Shown here one piece after another: positions 1-8,400 of a stretch of DNA of 64,000 nt (position 1 is its first letter; each line of letters starts with the position of its first letter). The position numbers and the translations under genes are program-made. This DNA is from UBA11872 sp965198285 (GTDB lineage Bacteria; Chloroflexota; UBA11872): NCBI GenBank assembly GCA_965198285.1, contig OZ240251.1:1054001-1118000 (forward strand), in the 5' to 3' direction. The notes under the pieces were generated by a model. It did no database searches. It was not told the DNA's origin and worked only from the letters and a program-made list of their open reading frames with translations.

Positions 1-1575
1 CCGCTGCACGCTGGGGTACAGGTCTATGGCAACGTCGCGTCGCCCCGTATAGAGGTAGTGCTCACGCGCGTTGAGGCTCCAGGCCAGCAGGTGCTGGGGG
101 ATGAAGTTGCGCGGATCGGTTCGGGCCGGCGGAAAGTTGATCGCGAGCTTGCCGTCGCCATGATCCGTGGCTGGAAAGGTTCGTAGCAGTCGGTCGGCCA
201 GCGGCAGGTCGCCGTAGGCGACGTACATGCCGGCGATGCCATGACGCGGGTCGCCGGCGGCATATTGCACGCGCTCGCGCCAGGCGTCGGCCGTTAGCGT
301 GTCCTCCATGTTCAGATAGACGGTGTCGGCGCAGGCCGTCCACAGCTTGGTGAGCAGGCGATCGGCGCAGGCGAATGCGCCGCGGCGCTCGGCCGGGTAC
401 TCGTACGCGTTGAGCGCGATGCCGTTGATGCGGACCGGGGTGTCGGGGCTGCGGAGGGTGAGGTGCAGGTAGCGAAATTGGCGATAGGTCGCCACCTCCC
501 AAACCTGCTCACCGGCGCGGGTCAGGTAGCGGTCCGCAAGCGCGAGCCTGGATGGTACGCGGTTGTCGACCAGCAGTTGGTCGTAGGTCAGGTCCAGCTT
601 CGCGCCCGGTTGGGCGTCCAGCCGTATACGTGGAAAGCCGAAGACCTGGCGACCAAAGTCAAGCACCAGGAAGGGCTGGCGGATGCCGTGCCCGGCGACG
701 AGGGCGCCCTGGAACACGCCGGCGGTGTCGTCGCCGCTGAGGACGGCTTCCGGCCGCTCCGCACAGGCGTGTTCCAGGGGAAGCCGGAGCTCGGCGGCCA
801 AGAGGCGCGCCACGTCGAGCCTGGATCGGCGCCTCTGTGGCGTGGGCGGAGCGTAGGGGAACGCGGGCGGTTCCTGGTCGATCACCTCGCCGACCGTCAC
901 CAGCCGGGCGGGCAGCACCTCGCGCTCCCGTAGCAGCGGTGTCGAACGCGGCTCTAGCAGGAACCAGTCCAGTTCGCGGGGCGGAATCTCCCAGGCCGGG
1001 GCCCAACCCGAGTCGTCGAATTCCACCCGCATCCAGTCGGGCGGGTCGGCGCTGGCGTCGTAGACCTCGGGGCTACCGAAGGTTCCCTCGAGCGGCGGCA
1101 CATCCCGATTCCAGGCCGTGGCCGGTCGCAGCTTCCAGTGGGAGTCAGATCCCAGCACGTCACACGTGCCGTCCGGCCGTGTGATCTCCAGTTCTGCCCA
1201 CAGGCCGGCGCGTTCGCCCACGGCGTAAGCGTTACCGCTCTGCGAGTGCCAGCCGTCGCCCTGGTCCGCCGCGCCGTAGTGGTAGGCGCGCACCGCGATG
1301 GCGTTTGCTCCGGACTTGAGTCTGGAGGCCACGTCGTACGTGTCGTAGCTCTTGCGCCTGGGATCGCTGCGCGCCGGGCCTCGGCCCATATAGGCCCCGT
1401 TGACGTACAAGACGTAGCGATCCGACGCCGTGACGTGCAGGCGGGCCCGGCTGGGCTGCTGGGCGAGCGTGAAGCAGCGGCGGGCGTACAGATAAAAGTG
1501 ATAGGGCTTGGGCTCACCCTGGCACCAAATCCAGACCCCGGCTCGTTGACTCGACGGAGACACTCTGGCCGTCAT
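1..1575 (-). CDS. GH78-type alpha-L-rhamnosidase, 3' end cut by window
   Basis: This frame is open from an ATG at 1575 to the window edge (525 codons, no stop), so the C-terminal part is missing. A TGGAGGAT ribosome site lies about 8 bp upstream of the ATG. Residues about 10-215 look like the N-terminal beta-sandwich lectin-like domain of bacterial rhamnosidases (YVLYVNG and GRGPARSDPR are typical). Residues about 300-390 form a second beta domain with LDFGRQVFG. The catalytic barrel begins near 400, and DAWRERVQYAAGD at 430-442 resembles the family's D-x-P-x-RER...GD stretch, with one residue offset. Likely role is removal of terminal rhamnose from plant or algal glycans. No signal peptide is visible. 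It is divergent from the pcm-like gene and lies near a fucosidase, which suggests deoxyhexose glycan use. Confidence 0.8.
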   Translation of the reverse strand, partial: MTARVSPSSQRAGVWIWCQGEPKPYHFYLYARRCFTLAQQPSRARLHVTASDRYVLYVNGAYMGRGPARSDPRRKSYDTYDVASRLKSGANAIAVRAYHYGAADQGDGWHSQSGNAYAVGERAGLWAELEITRPDGTCDVLGSDSHWKLRPATAWNRDVPPLEGTFGSPEVYDASADPPDWMRVEFDDSGWAPAWEIPPRELDWFLLEPRSTPLLREREVLPARLVTVGEVIDQEPPAFPYAPPTPQRRRSRLDVARLLAAELRLPLEHACAERPEAVLSGDDTAGVFQGALVAGHGIRQPFLVLDFGRQVFGFPRIRLDAQPGAKLDLTYDQLLVDNRVPSRLALADRYLTRAGEQVWEVATYRQFRYLHLTLRSPDTPVRINGIALNAYEYPAERRGAFACADRLLTKLWTACADTVYLNMEDTLTADAWRERVQYAAGDPRHGIAGMYVAYGDLPLADRLLRTFPATDHGDGKLAINFPPARTDPRNFIPQHLLAWSLNAREHYLYTGRRDVAIDLYPSVQR

Positions 1576-1658
1576 CCGCAATCCTCCAGGTAGCTGCGAC
1601 TGCGGCCGACGGCGCTAAACATAGAGCATGGCGGCGATGTCCGCCCGGAGCGCAGGGT

Positions 1659-2357
1659 GTGACAAGCTGCGAATTGCAGGTTCCCGACTGCTACGGATTG
1701 CGCGTGTTCTGGAAGCGGCGGCGTGGGCGCGAGAAGCTGATGGCCGAGATTCGGCGGGCCGGGATTGTGCAGTCGGAGCCGGTGCTGGAGGCCATCGAGC
1801 GGGTGGAGCGGCGCCACTTTGTCAGGCCCGATGATGCGCGCGAGGCCTACGACAACGCGCCGTTGCAGATCGGCCGGGGCCAGACCATTTCGCAGCCGCT
1901 AGTGGTGGCGCTGATGTCCGAGGCCTTGGCCATTGAGTCCGGCGACCGGGTGCTGGAAATCGGGACCGGATCGGGCTACCAGGCTGCCGTGCTGGCCGAG
2001 ATGGGCGCCAGGGTATTCAGCGTGGAGATCATCCCCACGCTGGCGGACTGGGCGGCGACGAACTTGCGGAACGCCGGGTATTGCGACGTCGAGTTGCGTA
2101 CCGCCGACGGCTCCTTCGGTTGGGAAGAGCACGCGCCATATGACGCGATCATCGTCACGGCGGCCGCCAGCCGGATTCCGCGCCCTTTGATCCCTCAACT
2201 AAGGATTGGTGGGCACCTGGTGGTCCCGGTGGGCGCGAGCGCCTGGGATCAGACCCTTTGGGTGGTGGAGCGGACCGAGGAGGGCGAGACGTCCACCAAT
2301 CTCGGCCCCGTGCGCTTCGTGCCGCTTACCGGCGACGGGCAATACGCGGCTGGCTGA
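1659..2357 (+). CDS. pcm: Protein-L-isoaspartate O-methyltransferase
   Basis: This enzyme methylates isoaspartyl residues in damaged proteins using S-adenosylmethionine. Residues 28-50 match the family N-terminus (LxxxGI...VLEAIERVERRHFV). QTISQP at about residue 72 matches the conserved binding-loop segment. VLEIGTGSGYQAAVLAEMG is SAM motif I, and GGHLVVPVG is the late conserved strand. The 232-residue length fits the family if translation starts at GTG 1659. GTG 1704 and ATG 1740 are possible shorter starts, and I cannot decide between them because no strong ribosome site is seen. It converges with the fucosidase gene, with 20 bp between the stops. Confidence 0.88.
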   Translation: MTSCELQVPDCYGLRVFWKRRRGREKLMAEIRRAGIVQSEPVLEAIERVERRHFVRPDDAREAYDNAPLQIGRGQTISQPLVVALMSEALAIESGDRVLEIGTGSGYQAAVLAEMGARVFSVEIIPTLADWAATNLRNAGYCDVELRTADGSFGWEEHAPYDAIIVTAAASRIPRPLIPQLRIGGHLVVPVGASAWDQTLWVVERTEEGETSTNLGPVRFVPLTGDGQYAAG

Positions 2358-2377
2358 TCTTTCGGTCTGGCCGCTAC

Positions 2378-3586
2378 CTAGACTCCCGGCTCGTCGCCAA
2401 AGCGGTCGTGTTCCTGGGGCGGTCCGTCGAACTCCAGGGCGATCACCGTATCGATGGGGTCGGGGGCGTAGGCGGGCAGGCCGCGCAGCCAGACGCGGTG
2501 GCCGCGTTGCTCCACGGCTACCGGCGCATCCGATCCGAGCAGGCGCGCGCTTAGGATGCGTCCGCCCACGCCGCCGACGACGATCTCCTCGCCCGGCCAG
2601 CGCCAGCAGTGCAGATAGAGCGTGTTGCAAATCTTGGTATGGGTGCGGCCCGCGCTGCTGATGCGCAGCCGGTCGGCGGTCGGCTCGCTGCCGTAGATCG
2701 ACTCGCCGTACACGTCCAGCCAGCGGCCCATGGCGCGCAGGCGCTCCACCGACTCGAACGGAATGCGGCCGTCGGGATCGGGTCCCACGTTCAGCAGGTA
2801 GTTGCCGCCGCCGTTGGCCGCGGTGACCAGGTAGTGGATGAGCTGCCGCGGGGATTTCCACTCTCGGTCGATGGTGGAGTAGCCCCAGGTCGTGTTCATG
2901 GTCATGCAGCTTTCCCAGAGCCGATCCGGGGAGGGCGTGACGTGCTGCTCCGGCGTGTCGAAGTCCTCCGGCTGCATGGAGCGGTTGTTGATGAGGATGT
3001 CTGGCTGGAGCAAGCGGACTTCGGCGTTGAGCGGGGTTGAGTTCCAGTCCTCGGGCGTGTACGGCCAGCCACCGTCGTACCAGAGCACCGAGAGGTCGCC
3101 GTAGCCGGTGCACAGTTCCAAAATCTGCGCGTGCACGTAGTCCAGGAACTCGGCCCAGCCGTCCGGGTCGCGGGCCTTGCCACGAAAGTAGGCGGGGTAG
3201 CGCCAGTCCAGCAGCGAGTAGTAGAAGCCGTAGCGCATGCCGCGCTTCTCGCACGCATTGACGAACTCGGCCAGCAGATCGCGCTTGGCGGCCGTCTTGG
3301 GGGCCGTGAAGTCTGAGACCTGGGAGTCCCAGAGGCTGAAGCCTTCGTGGTGGCGCGAGGTGAGGATCATGTAGCGCATGCCCGCGTCCTGGGCCAGCGC
3401 CACCCACTCCTCGGGGTTGTAGTGCTGGGGATCGAAGCGGTCGGCCAGCCCGCGATATTCCTCGGGCGGAATGCTCTCCTGGTACATCGTCCACTCGTGA
3501 CGGGCCAGGAGGGAGTACAGCCCCCAATGAATGAACATACCGAAGCGGGCGTCGTGCCACCAGGAGAGTGCGGCGGGTGTCGGCAT
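2378..3586 (-). CDS. GH29 alpha-L-fucosidase
   Basis: The protein has 402 residues when started at ATG 3586, which places the canonical GH29 opening (WWHDARFGMFIHWGLYS) at residues 9-25. A longer in-frame extension to 3796 has no family resemblance and was not used. The catalytic nucleophile is very likely D171 in LWYDGGW. SRHHEGFSLWDS at 78-88 and the NVGPDPDGRIP stretch match conserved substrate-pocket segments. It should hydrolyse terminal alpha-L-fucose. No signal peptide is visible, so it is probably cytoplasmic. The stop is 20 bp from the convergent pcm stop. A rhamnosidase 2 kb away suggests shared deoxysugar catabolism. Confidence 0.92.
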   Translation of the reverse strand: MPTPAALSWWHDARFGMFIHWGLYSLLARHEWTMYQESIPPEEYRGLADRFDPQHYNPEEWVALAQDAGMRYMILTSRHHEGFSLWDSQVSDFTAPKTAAKRDLLAEFVNACEKRGMRYGFYYSLLDWRYPAYFRGKARDPDGWAEFLDYVHAQILELCTGYGDLSVLWYDGGWPYTPEDWNSTPLNAEVRLLQPDILINNRSMQPEDFDTPEQHVTPSPDRLWESCMTMNTTWGYSTIDREWKSPRQLIHYLVTAANGGGNYLLNVGPDPDGRIPFESVERLRAMGRWLDVYGESIYGSEPTADRLRISSAGRTHTKICNTLYLHCWRWPGEEIVVGGVGGRILSARLLGSDAPVAVEQRGHRVWLRGLPAYAPDPIDTVIALEFDGPPQEHDRFGDEPGV

Positions 3587-3826
3587 AGGGGAGTCCTTGG
3601 ATAAGGGTATGGAACTGCCGGCAGCATGCTCCGGTGTGGCGCCGTTGGGCAATAGTGGTGAGCTGGGCTGTGGGATGTGTTGGCATCGGTGTGCCGTCAT
3701 GCAGCGCGTCAGGTGCGGGCGGACGCGCTGCATCCTCGGCCCGTCTGCCAGCGGGCGGGCGAGACTTCTGAGTAGCCCGCGCTCCGCTCGGAGCACCGTG
3801 GCCCACGTCCCGGTGCTTGACGGCGA

Positions 3827-3863
3827 TGATGCACTGATGACGGTGCGTTATGCTTATGCATCA
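3827..3863. promoter_or_regulatory. Inverted repeat at the start of the toxin-antitoxin pair
   Basis: TGATGCA (3827-3833) and TGCATCA (3857-3863) are exact reverse complements separated by 23 bp and end at the antitoxin start codon. A TATGCT box (3849-3854) lies inside the interval, 8 bp before the ATG, and would give a nearly leaderless transcript. Ribbon-helix-helix antitoxins commonly bind such repeats to autoregulate. The operator role is inferred. Confidence 0.3.
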
Positions 3864-4120
3864 TGCGAACCACGATCTCGCTGGACGATCAGTTGGCCAA
3901 GCAGGTGCGTCGCGCCGCAGCATCCCGCGGCATGAGCGTGAGTGCCTTTATTTCCAGAACGCTGGACGATGCGCTGAAGCGCCGGGACCCGTCAATGCCG
4001 CCGCCATTCCGGTTGGTGACCGTGCGTGGCGTTCGTCCTCGTGCGGGGGTCAATCTGGATCGGCCGAGGGCGCTCGATGTCGAGGAGGACGAGGCAACGT
4101 TTGCGCGTGGGCGGCGGTGA
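3863..4120 (+). CDS. Ribbon-helix-helix antitoxin (VapB type)
   Basis: This 85-residue protein opens with RTTISLDDQLAKQVRRAAA and SVSAFISRTLDDALK, a standard CopG/RHH dimerisation and DNA-binding fold covering about residues 2-42. The C-terminal half (VTVRGVRPRAGVNLDRPRA...) is the kind of extended tail that wraps the toxin. It ends 6 bp before the PIN-domain toxin gene, the usual antitoxin-first order. It should neutralise that toxin and repress the operon. The pairing is inferred from position and families. Confidence 0.85.
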   Translation: MRTTISLDDQLAKQVRRAAASRGMSVSAFISRTLDDALKRRDPSMPPPFRLVTVRGVRPRAGVNLDRPRALDVEEDEATFARGRR

Positions 4121-4126
4121 TTCGAG

Positions 4127-4570
4127 TTGCTGCTCCCTGACGTCAATGTCCTGATATACGCGCACGTCGAGGACTCGACTCCCGACCACGCCACGTACGC
4201 GAGCTGGATCACTCGTTTGGCGACAGGTTCTGAACCGTTTGCCCTCTCCGTCTTGGTGCTATCCGGCTTCATCCGCGTTGTAACCAATCGCCGAATCTTC
4301 GACCCACCATCTACGCTTGATCAGTCGTTTGCATTTGTGTCTGCGCTCGTGGAACGTCCGACCGCGCGAATCGTAGGCCCGGGCCCCGATCACCTGGACA
4401 TATTCGAACGACTGTGCCGCGCATCCGGCGCCACCGGAAAGCTGGTTGCTGACGCCCAGCACGCGGCAGTTGCCGTGGAGCATGGCTGCACGATGGTGAC
4501 GACCGACTCCGACTTCAGCCGATTCCCGGGACTTCGATGGCAGCATCCGCTGAGTCCTGACGGGATGTAA
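4127..4570 (+). CDS. PIN-domain ribonuclease toxin (VapC family)
   Basis: The 147-residue protein has the PIN-fold pattern: D5 in LLPDVNVLIYA, then LSGFIRVVTNRRIF, then the acidic pair in LVADAQHAAVAVEHG and TTDSDFSRFPGLRW. These match the TA-system VapC subgroup common in actinobacteria and relatives. The carboxylates would hold Mg2+ for RNA cleavage. The start appears to be TTG 4127, because no ATG or GTG sits in frame at a sensible position and DVNVLIYA must be near the N-terminus. It lies 6 bp after the RHH antitoxin gene, so the two are probably co-translated. Key acidic residues are present, so it is probably active. Confidence 0.87.
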   Translation: MLLPDVNVLIYAHVEDSTPDHATYASWITRLATGSEPFALSVLVLSGFIRVVTNRRIFDPPSTLDQSFAFVSALVERPTARIVGPGPDHLDIFERLCRASGATGKLVADAQHAAVAVEHGCTMVTTDSDFSRFPGLRWQHPLSPDGM

Positions 4571-4691
4571 CGCCAGACTGTGCGACTGTCCGGTTGCGGT
4601 AGCCTCGGACTTGTGCCGCTCTTCGGGTTTGAGCCCCAACTTTCGAAGCGTGTCTGACCGTCCATCGCGCCTAACGCGCCCGCTCAATCCC

Positions 4692-4901
4692 ATGCCGCCT
4701 GAGGTCGAACGCGCCCTGGAGTACGCCGGCCTGATGGAGGCCTACCAGGCCCGCCCGCCGTACCAGCGTAATGACTACCTTGGCTGGATCGACCGGGCCA
4801 AACGGCCCGAGACAAAGGCTCGCCGCCTGCGGCAGATGTTGGACGAACTGGAGCGGGGTGACGTGTACATGAAGATGGCGTGGCGAGCGGGGAGGCAGTA
4901 G
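4692..4901 (+). CDS. Small OmdA/YdeI-type domain protein
   Basis: This is a 69-residue protein if started at ATG 4692. RNDYLGWIDRAKRPETKARRLRQMLDELERGD matches, in two pieces, the C-terminal motif of YdeI/OmpD-associated (OmdA) proteins, where an R-Y-x-x-W-I-x-x-AK-x-x-ETR-xR pattern is conserved. Full-length YdeI proteins are about 150-200 residues, so this is either a stand-alone minimal form or a remnant lacking the N-terminal domain. Function is unclear. The HigA-like gene follows 29 bp downstream, so they may be co-transcribed. Confidence 0.65.
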   Translation: MPPEVERALEYAGLMEAYQARPPYQRNDYLGWIDRAKRPETKARRLRQMLDELERGDVYMKMAWRAGRQ

Positions 4902-4930
4902 AGGGCGCGCGCGTTTCCTACGATGTGTCG

Positions 4931-5233
4931 ATGGCAATGAACAACCCGCCGCATCCCGGTCGAAACATCCAGGAGAACTGTCTGGAACCGCTTGGTTTGA
5001 GCGTCACCAACGCAGCTAAGGGCTTGGGTGTGGCGCGTCACACGCTGTCACGCGTGCTGAACGGTCATGCGGCGATTTCGCCGGAGATGGCGATTCGACT
5101 CGAAAAGGCCGGCTGGTCCAATGCCGAGTTCTGGCTGCGGCTCCAGGCCGCCTACGACCTGGCGCAGGCACGCCAGCGTGAGGATCAGATCAGGGTCGAT
5201 GCTTCGTTGCTGGAGGCCCGGCCAGCGAGCTGA
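4931..5233 (+). CDS. HigA-family antitoxin-like HTH protein
   Basis: This 100-residue XRE-family protein contains PPHPGRNIQENCLEPLGLS, then TNAAKGLGVARHTLSRVLNGHAAIS, then PEMAIRLEKAG and AEFWLRLQAAYDLAQAR. That is the complete signature of HigA/VapI addiction-module antitoxins. The start is ATG 4931 (ATG 4937 is also possible). In typical systems a RelE-fold HigB toxin gene lies directly upstream. Here the upstream gene is an OmdA-domain protein and no HigB-like frame is seen on either side, so this looks like an orphan antitoxin or regulator. It ends 193 bp before the giant RCC1 gene. Confidence 0.85.
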   Translation: MAMNNPPHPGRNIQENCLEPLGLSVTNAAKGLGVARHTLSRVLNGHAAISPEMAIRLEKAGWSNAEFWLRLQAAYDLAQARQREDQIRVDASLLEARPAS

Positions 5234-5426
5234 CTGTCGACAACCAGAGATCGGTTCTAGCGGCTGACCAGCAGGGCAGCCACTATTCCCGGGAGCGCCG
5301 GTGCTAACGGGCAATCGACTGTGGAAAGCCACCGTACCGCCCGCAGCCGCGCGATCTTCGGGATGACGGAACGAATGGGACCTTGGATGCGTAATATCTT
5401 CAAACGGAGAATCGTGACCGGACCCT

Positions 5427-8400
5427 GTGACGCCTACCCGGATGTCGGTACCGGCTCGATGCCGCAGCTTGCTGCGGGTACTGGGCCCATTTGCTACGGC
5501 CTTGGCGCTTGGGCTGGTCGCGGCTCTACAGCCAGTGGCGCAGGCGCAGGGTCCGAGCCCGGGCCCGGCGCTGCTTCCCACGGTGGCCGCCGAACCTCCG
5601 AAGCCGGACCAGCGGTTCGTGACGGTGAGCAGCGGCGACTTTCATACGTGTGCGTTGCGGGCCAACGGCGAGGCAGTGTGCTGGGGGGCCGGTCCACCCG
5701 ACGCAGAAGCTGAATTGGTCCCCGTTGACTTCGGCCAGGCGTCGCCGCCAGATGGGGAGCAGTTCGCGGCCATCAGCAGCGGCGGCTTCCACACGTGCGG
5801 GCTGCGTGACGACGGGACCGTGGCGTGCTGGGGCGCCGGCCTCGGCGACCAGGCCGAGGGCCCGGGGAAAGTGGGATTTGGCCAAACCACCCCGCCGGAT
5901 GGCGAGGCCTTCACCGCCATTAGCGGCGGCGGTGGGCATACGTGCGGACTGCGTGAGGACGGCTCGGTGGCCTGCTGGGGGAACGACGGGTCCGGCCAGG
6001 CCTCGCCGCCCGTTGGAGAACAGTTCGCGGCCATCACCAGCGGCGCCAATCACTCCTGTGGACTTCGAGAAGATGGCCTGGTTGTCTGCTGGGGACCGGA
6101 GCCGCGACCTGGCCCGTTCGGCGGCTGGGAAGCCCCACCGGAGGTCGAGTTCGCCTCGATCAACGGTGCGTATGGGTATACGTGCGGCCTGCCGCTGGAG
6201 GGCCCGCCGATCTGCTGGGGTAGCTATTCGGAGACTCCCAACCTCGCGCGGTATCCGCCGCCGGACCTGTGGCTTGTCACCGTCAGCGGTGGCGGAGGGC
6301 ACGCCTGCGGTCTGCAGAAGGACGGAACGGCGGTGTGCTGGGGAGATCTGGCGGACGGGCCGCCACTAGGGCAACGGTTCGCTTCGCTCAGCAGCGGCGA
6401 CGGGCACACCTGCGGACTGCGCGCCGACGACGGCACGGTCGCCTGCTGGGGGGACGACTCCTACGGTCAAGCGTCCCCGCCCGCCATTGCGCGATTCCTG
6501 GGGTCTGAGCCCAAGCCTCCGAATCCCTACGACCCGGGGGCGCCGCTGGTTGCGCTCAGCAGCGGCGGTCGGCACGTCTGCGGTATCACCAATGAAGGTC
6601 TCGCCTGGTGCCTCGGCGACGACGAATTCGTTCAATCATCGCCCCCGCCCGGGGTGAAGTTCGAATCCATCAGCAGCGGTTGGTCGCACATCTGCGGCAT
6701 CCGTCTGGATGGCGTGGCCGTCTGCTGGGGCAACGATGATCACGTCGAAGTGATGCCGCCCGGCGGCGAGCGATTCGTGTCGATCAGCAGTGGGGCGGGC
6801 CGCACCTGCGCACTGCGCGAGGACGGGACGCCGGTCTGCTGGGGCGGCGACAGCGCTGAAGAGACGGCGGCAGTGGAAGGTGAGCAATTCACCGCTATAA
6901 GTACCGGATGGTCCCACACCTGCGCGCTGCGGGCCGACGGTACGGCCGTTTGCTGGGGTGCCGACTGGGACGGCCGGGCCTCTCCGCCCGAGGGTCAGAG
7001 GTTCAAGGCAATCAGCAGTGGCTGGCAGCACACCTGCGGGCTGCGCGAGGACGGGGCGGCCGTCTGCTGGGGCCGCGACGAGGACGGCCAGGCCTCGCCG
7101 CCGGAGCACGAGCGCTTTGTCGAAATCAGCACAAACGACCACCACACCTGCGGGCTGCGTGCGGACGGTATTCCCGTGTGTTGGGGCGCAGCCGATCCCG
7201 CGGATGACCACGGCCAGGCTTCCCCGCCTCCCGGCGAACGATTCGTGTCCGTGAGCAGCGGCGTCGAGTTCACCTGCGGCCTGCGCGCGGACGGGACTTA
7301 CGCCTGCTGGCGCTTCACCCCCCCTATTCGGGGGCCCGACTATCGGGCGATCGACCGCGACGTCTTCGAGACGAAATGGGTCGGCGCCGGCGAGATCCAA
7401 ATGTGCGGGCGGCTCCGGGATGGGTCGTATGGCTGCCGGACCGTTCCCGGCGGGAGTCCTTTTTCGGAATCGGCGAGCCGCGAGGGCTTCAGGGCAGCGG
7501 GTGACCGTGCGCTGACCGCCATCAGCAGCGGCAACCGGCACACCTGCGCGATCGATGCGGACGGCGCGCTGGTCTGCTGGGGCCTAAACGATTACGGCCA
7601 AGCATCTCCACCTGAGGATGGGACCTTCATTGCGGTCAGCAACGGGGAACGGCATGTCTGCGCGTTGCGCGAGGACGGCGCGGCCATATGCTGGGGCGAC
7701 ACGGTCGATGGTCGGACCGAGCCGCCGGCCGATGAGCGGTTCGTCGCCATCAGCAGCGGCTGGGCCCACACGTGCGCGCTGCGCCAGGACGGTTCGGCCG
7801 TGTGTTGGGGCCGGGACGGCGACGGGCAGGCTTCGCCGCCGGCGGACGAGCAGTTCAGCGCCATCAGCAGCGGCCCCACGCACACCTGCGCGCTGCGCCA
7901 GGACGGTTCGGCCGTGTGTTGGGGCCGGGACGGCGACGGGCAGGCTTCGCCGCCGGAAGGCGCGCGATTCGCGGCCATCAGCAGTGGCTGGAACTACACC
8001 TGCGCTCTGTACGAGGACGGCAGCCCGTTCTGCTGGGGCGATCCAGACAATGCGGCGTCGAGGCCGCCATATGTCGACCGTTTCGCCTCGATCAGCAGCG
8101 GGCAGCATCACGCCTGCGGGATTCGTGCCGACGGCACGCCGGTCTGTTGGGGCGACCGACACGCGGTCGCTCCTCCGGGCGAGCACTTCGGCGCCATCAG
8201 CATCGGCGTGGTGCACACCTGCGCGCTGCGCCAGGACGGCCGTCCCGTCTGCTGGGGCATTGGTTACGACACGAGGACCGAATGGGCCGGACGCTCGCAG
8301 TTCGAGACTGCCAGCGTCCAGAGCTTCGTTGCCATCAGCAGTGGCTACGGGCACGTCTGCGCGCTGCGCGAGGACGGGTCGGCTGCCTGTTGGGGCTCGA

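Noticed and set aside
2199..3806. A 535-codon minus-strand frame overlapping the fucosidase
   Set aside because: It is a different frame over the GH29 gene with Ala/Arg/Gly/Pro-rich composition and no motif. It also runs into the convergent pcm gene.
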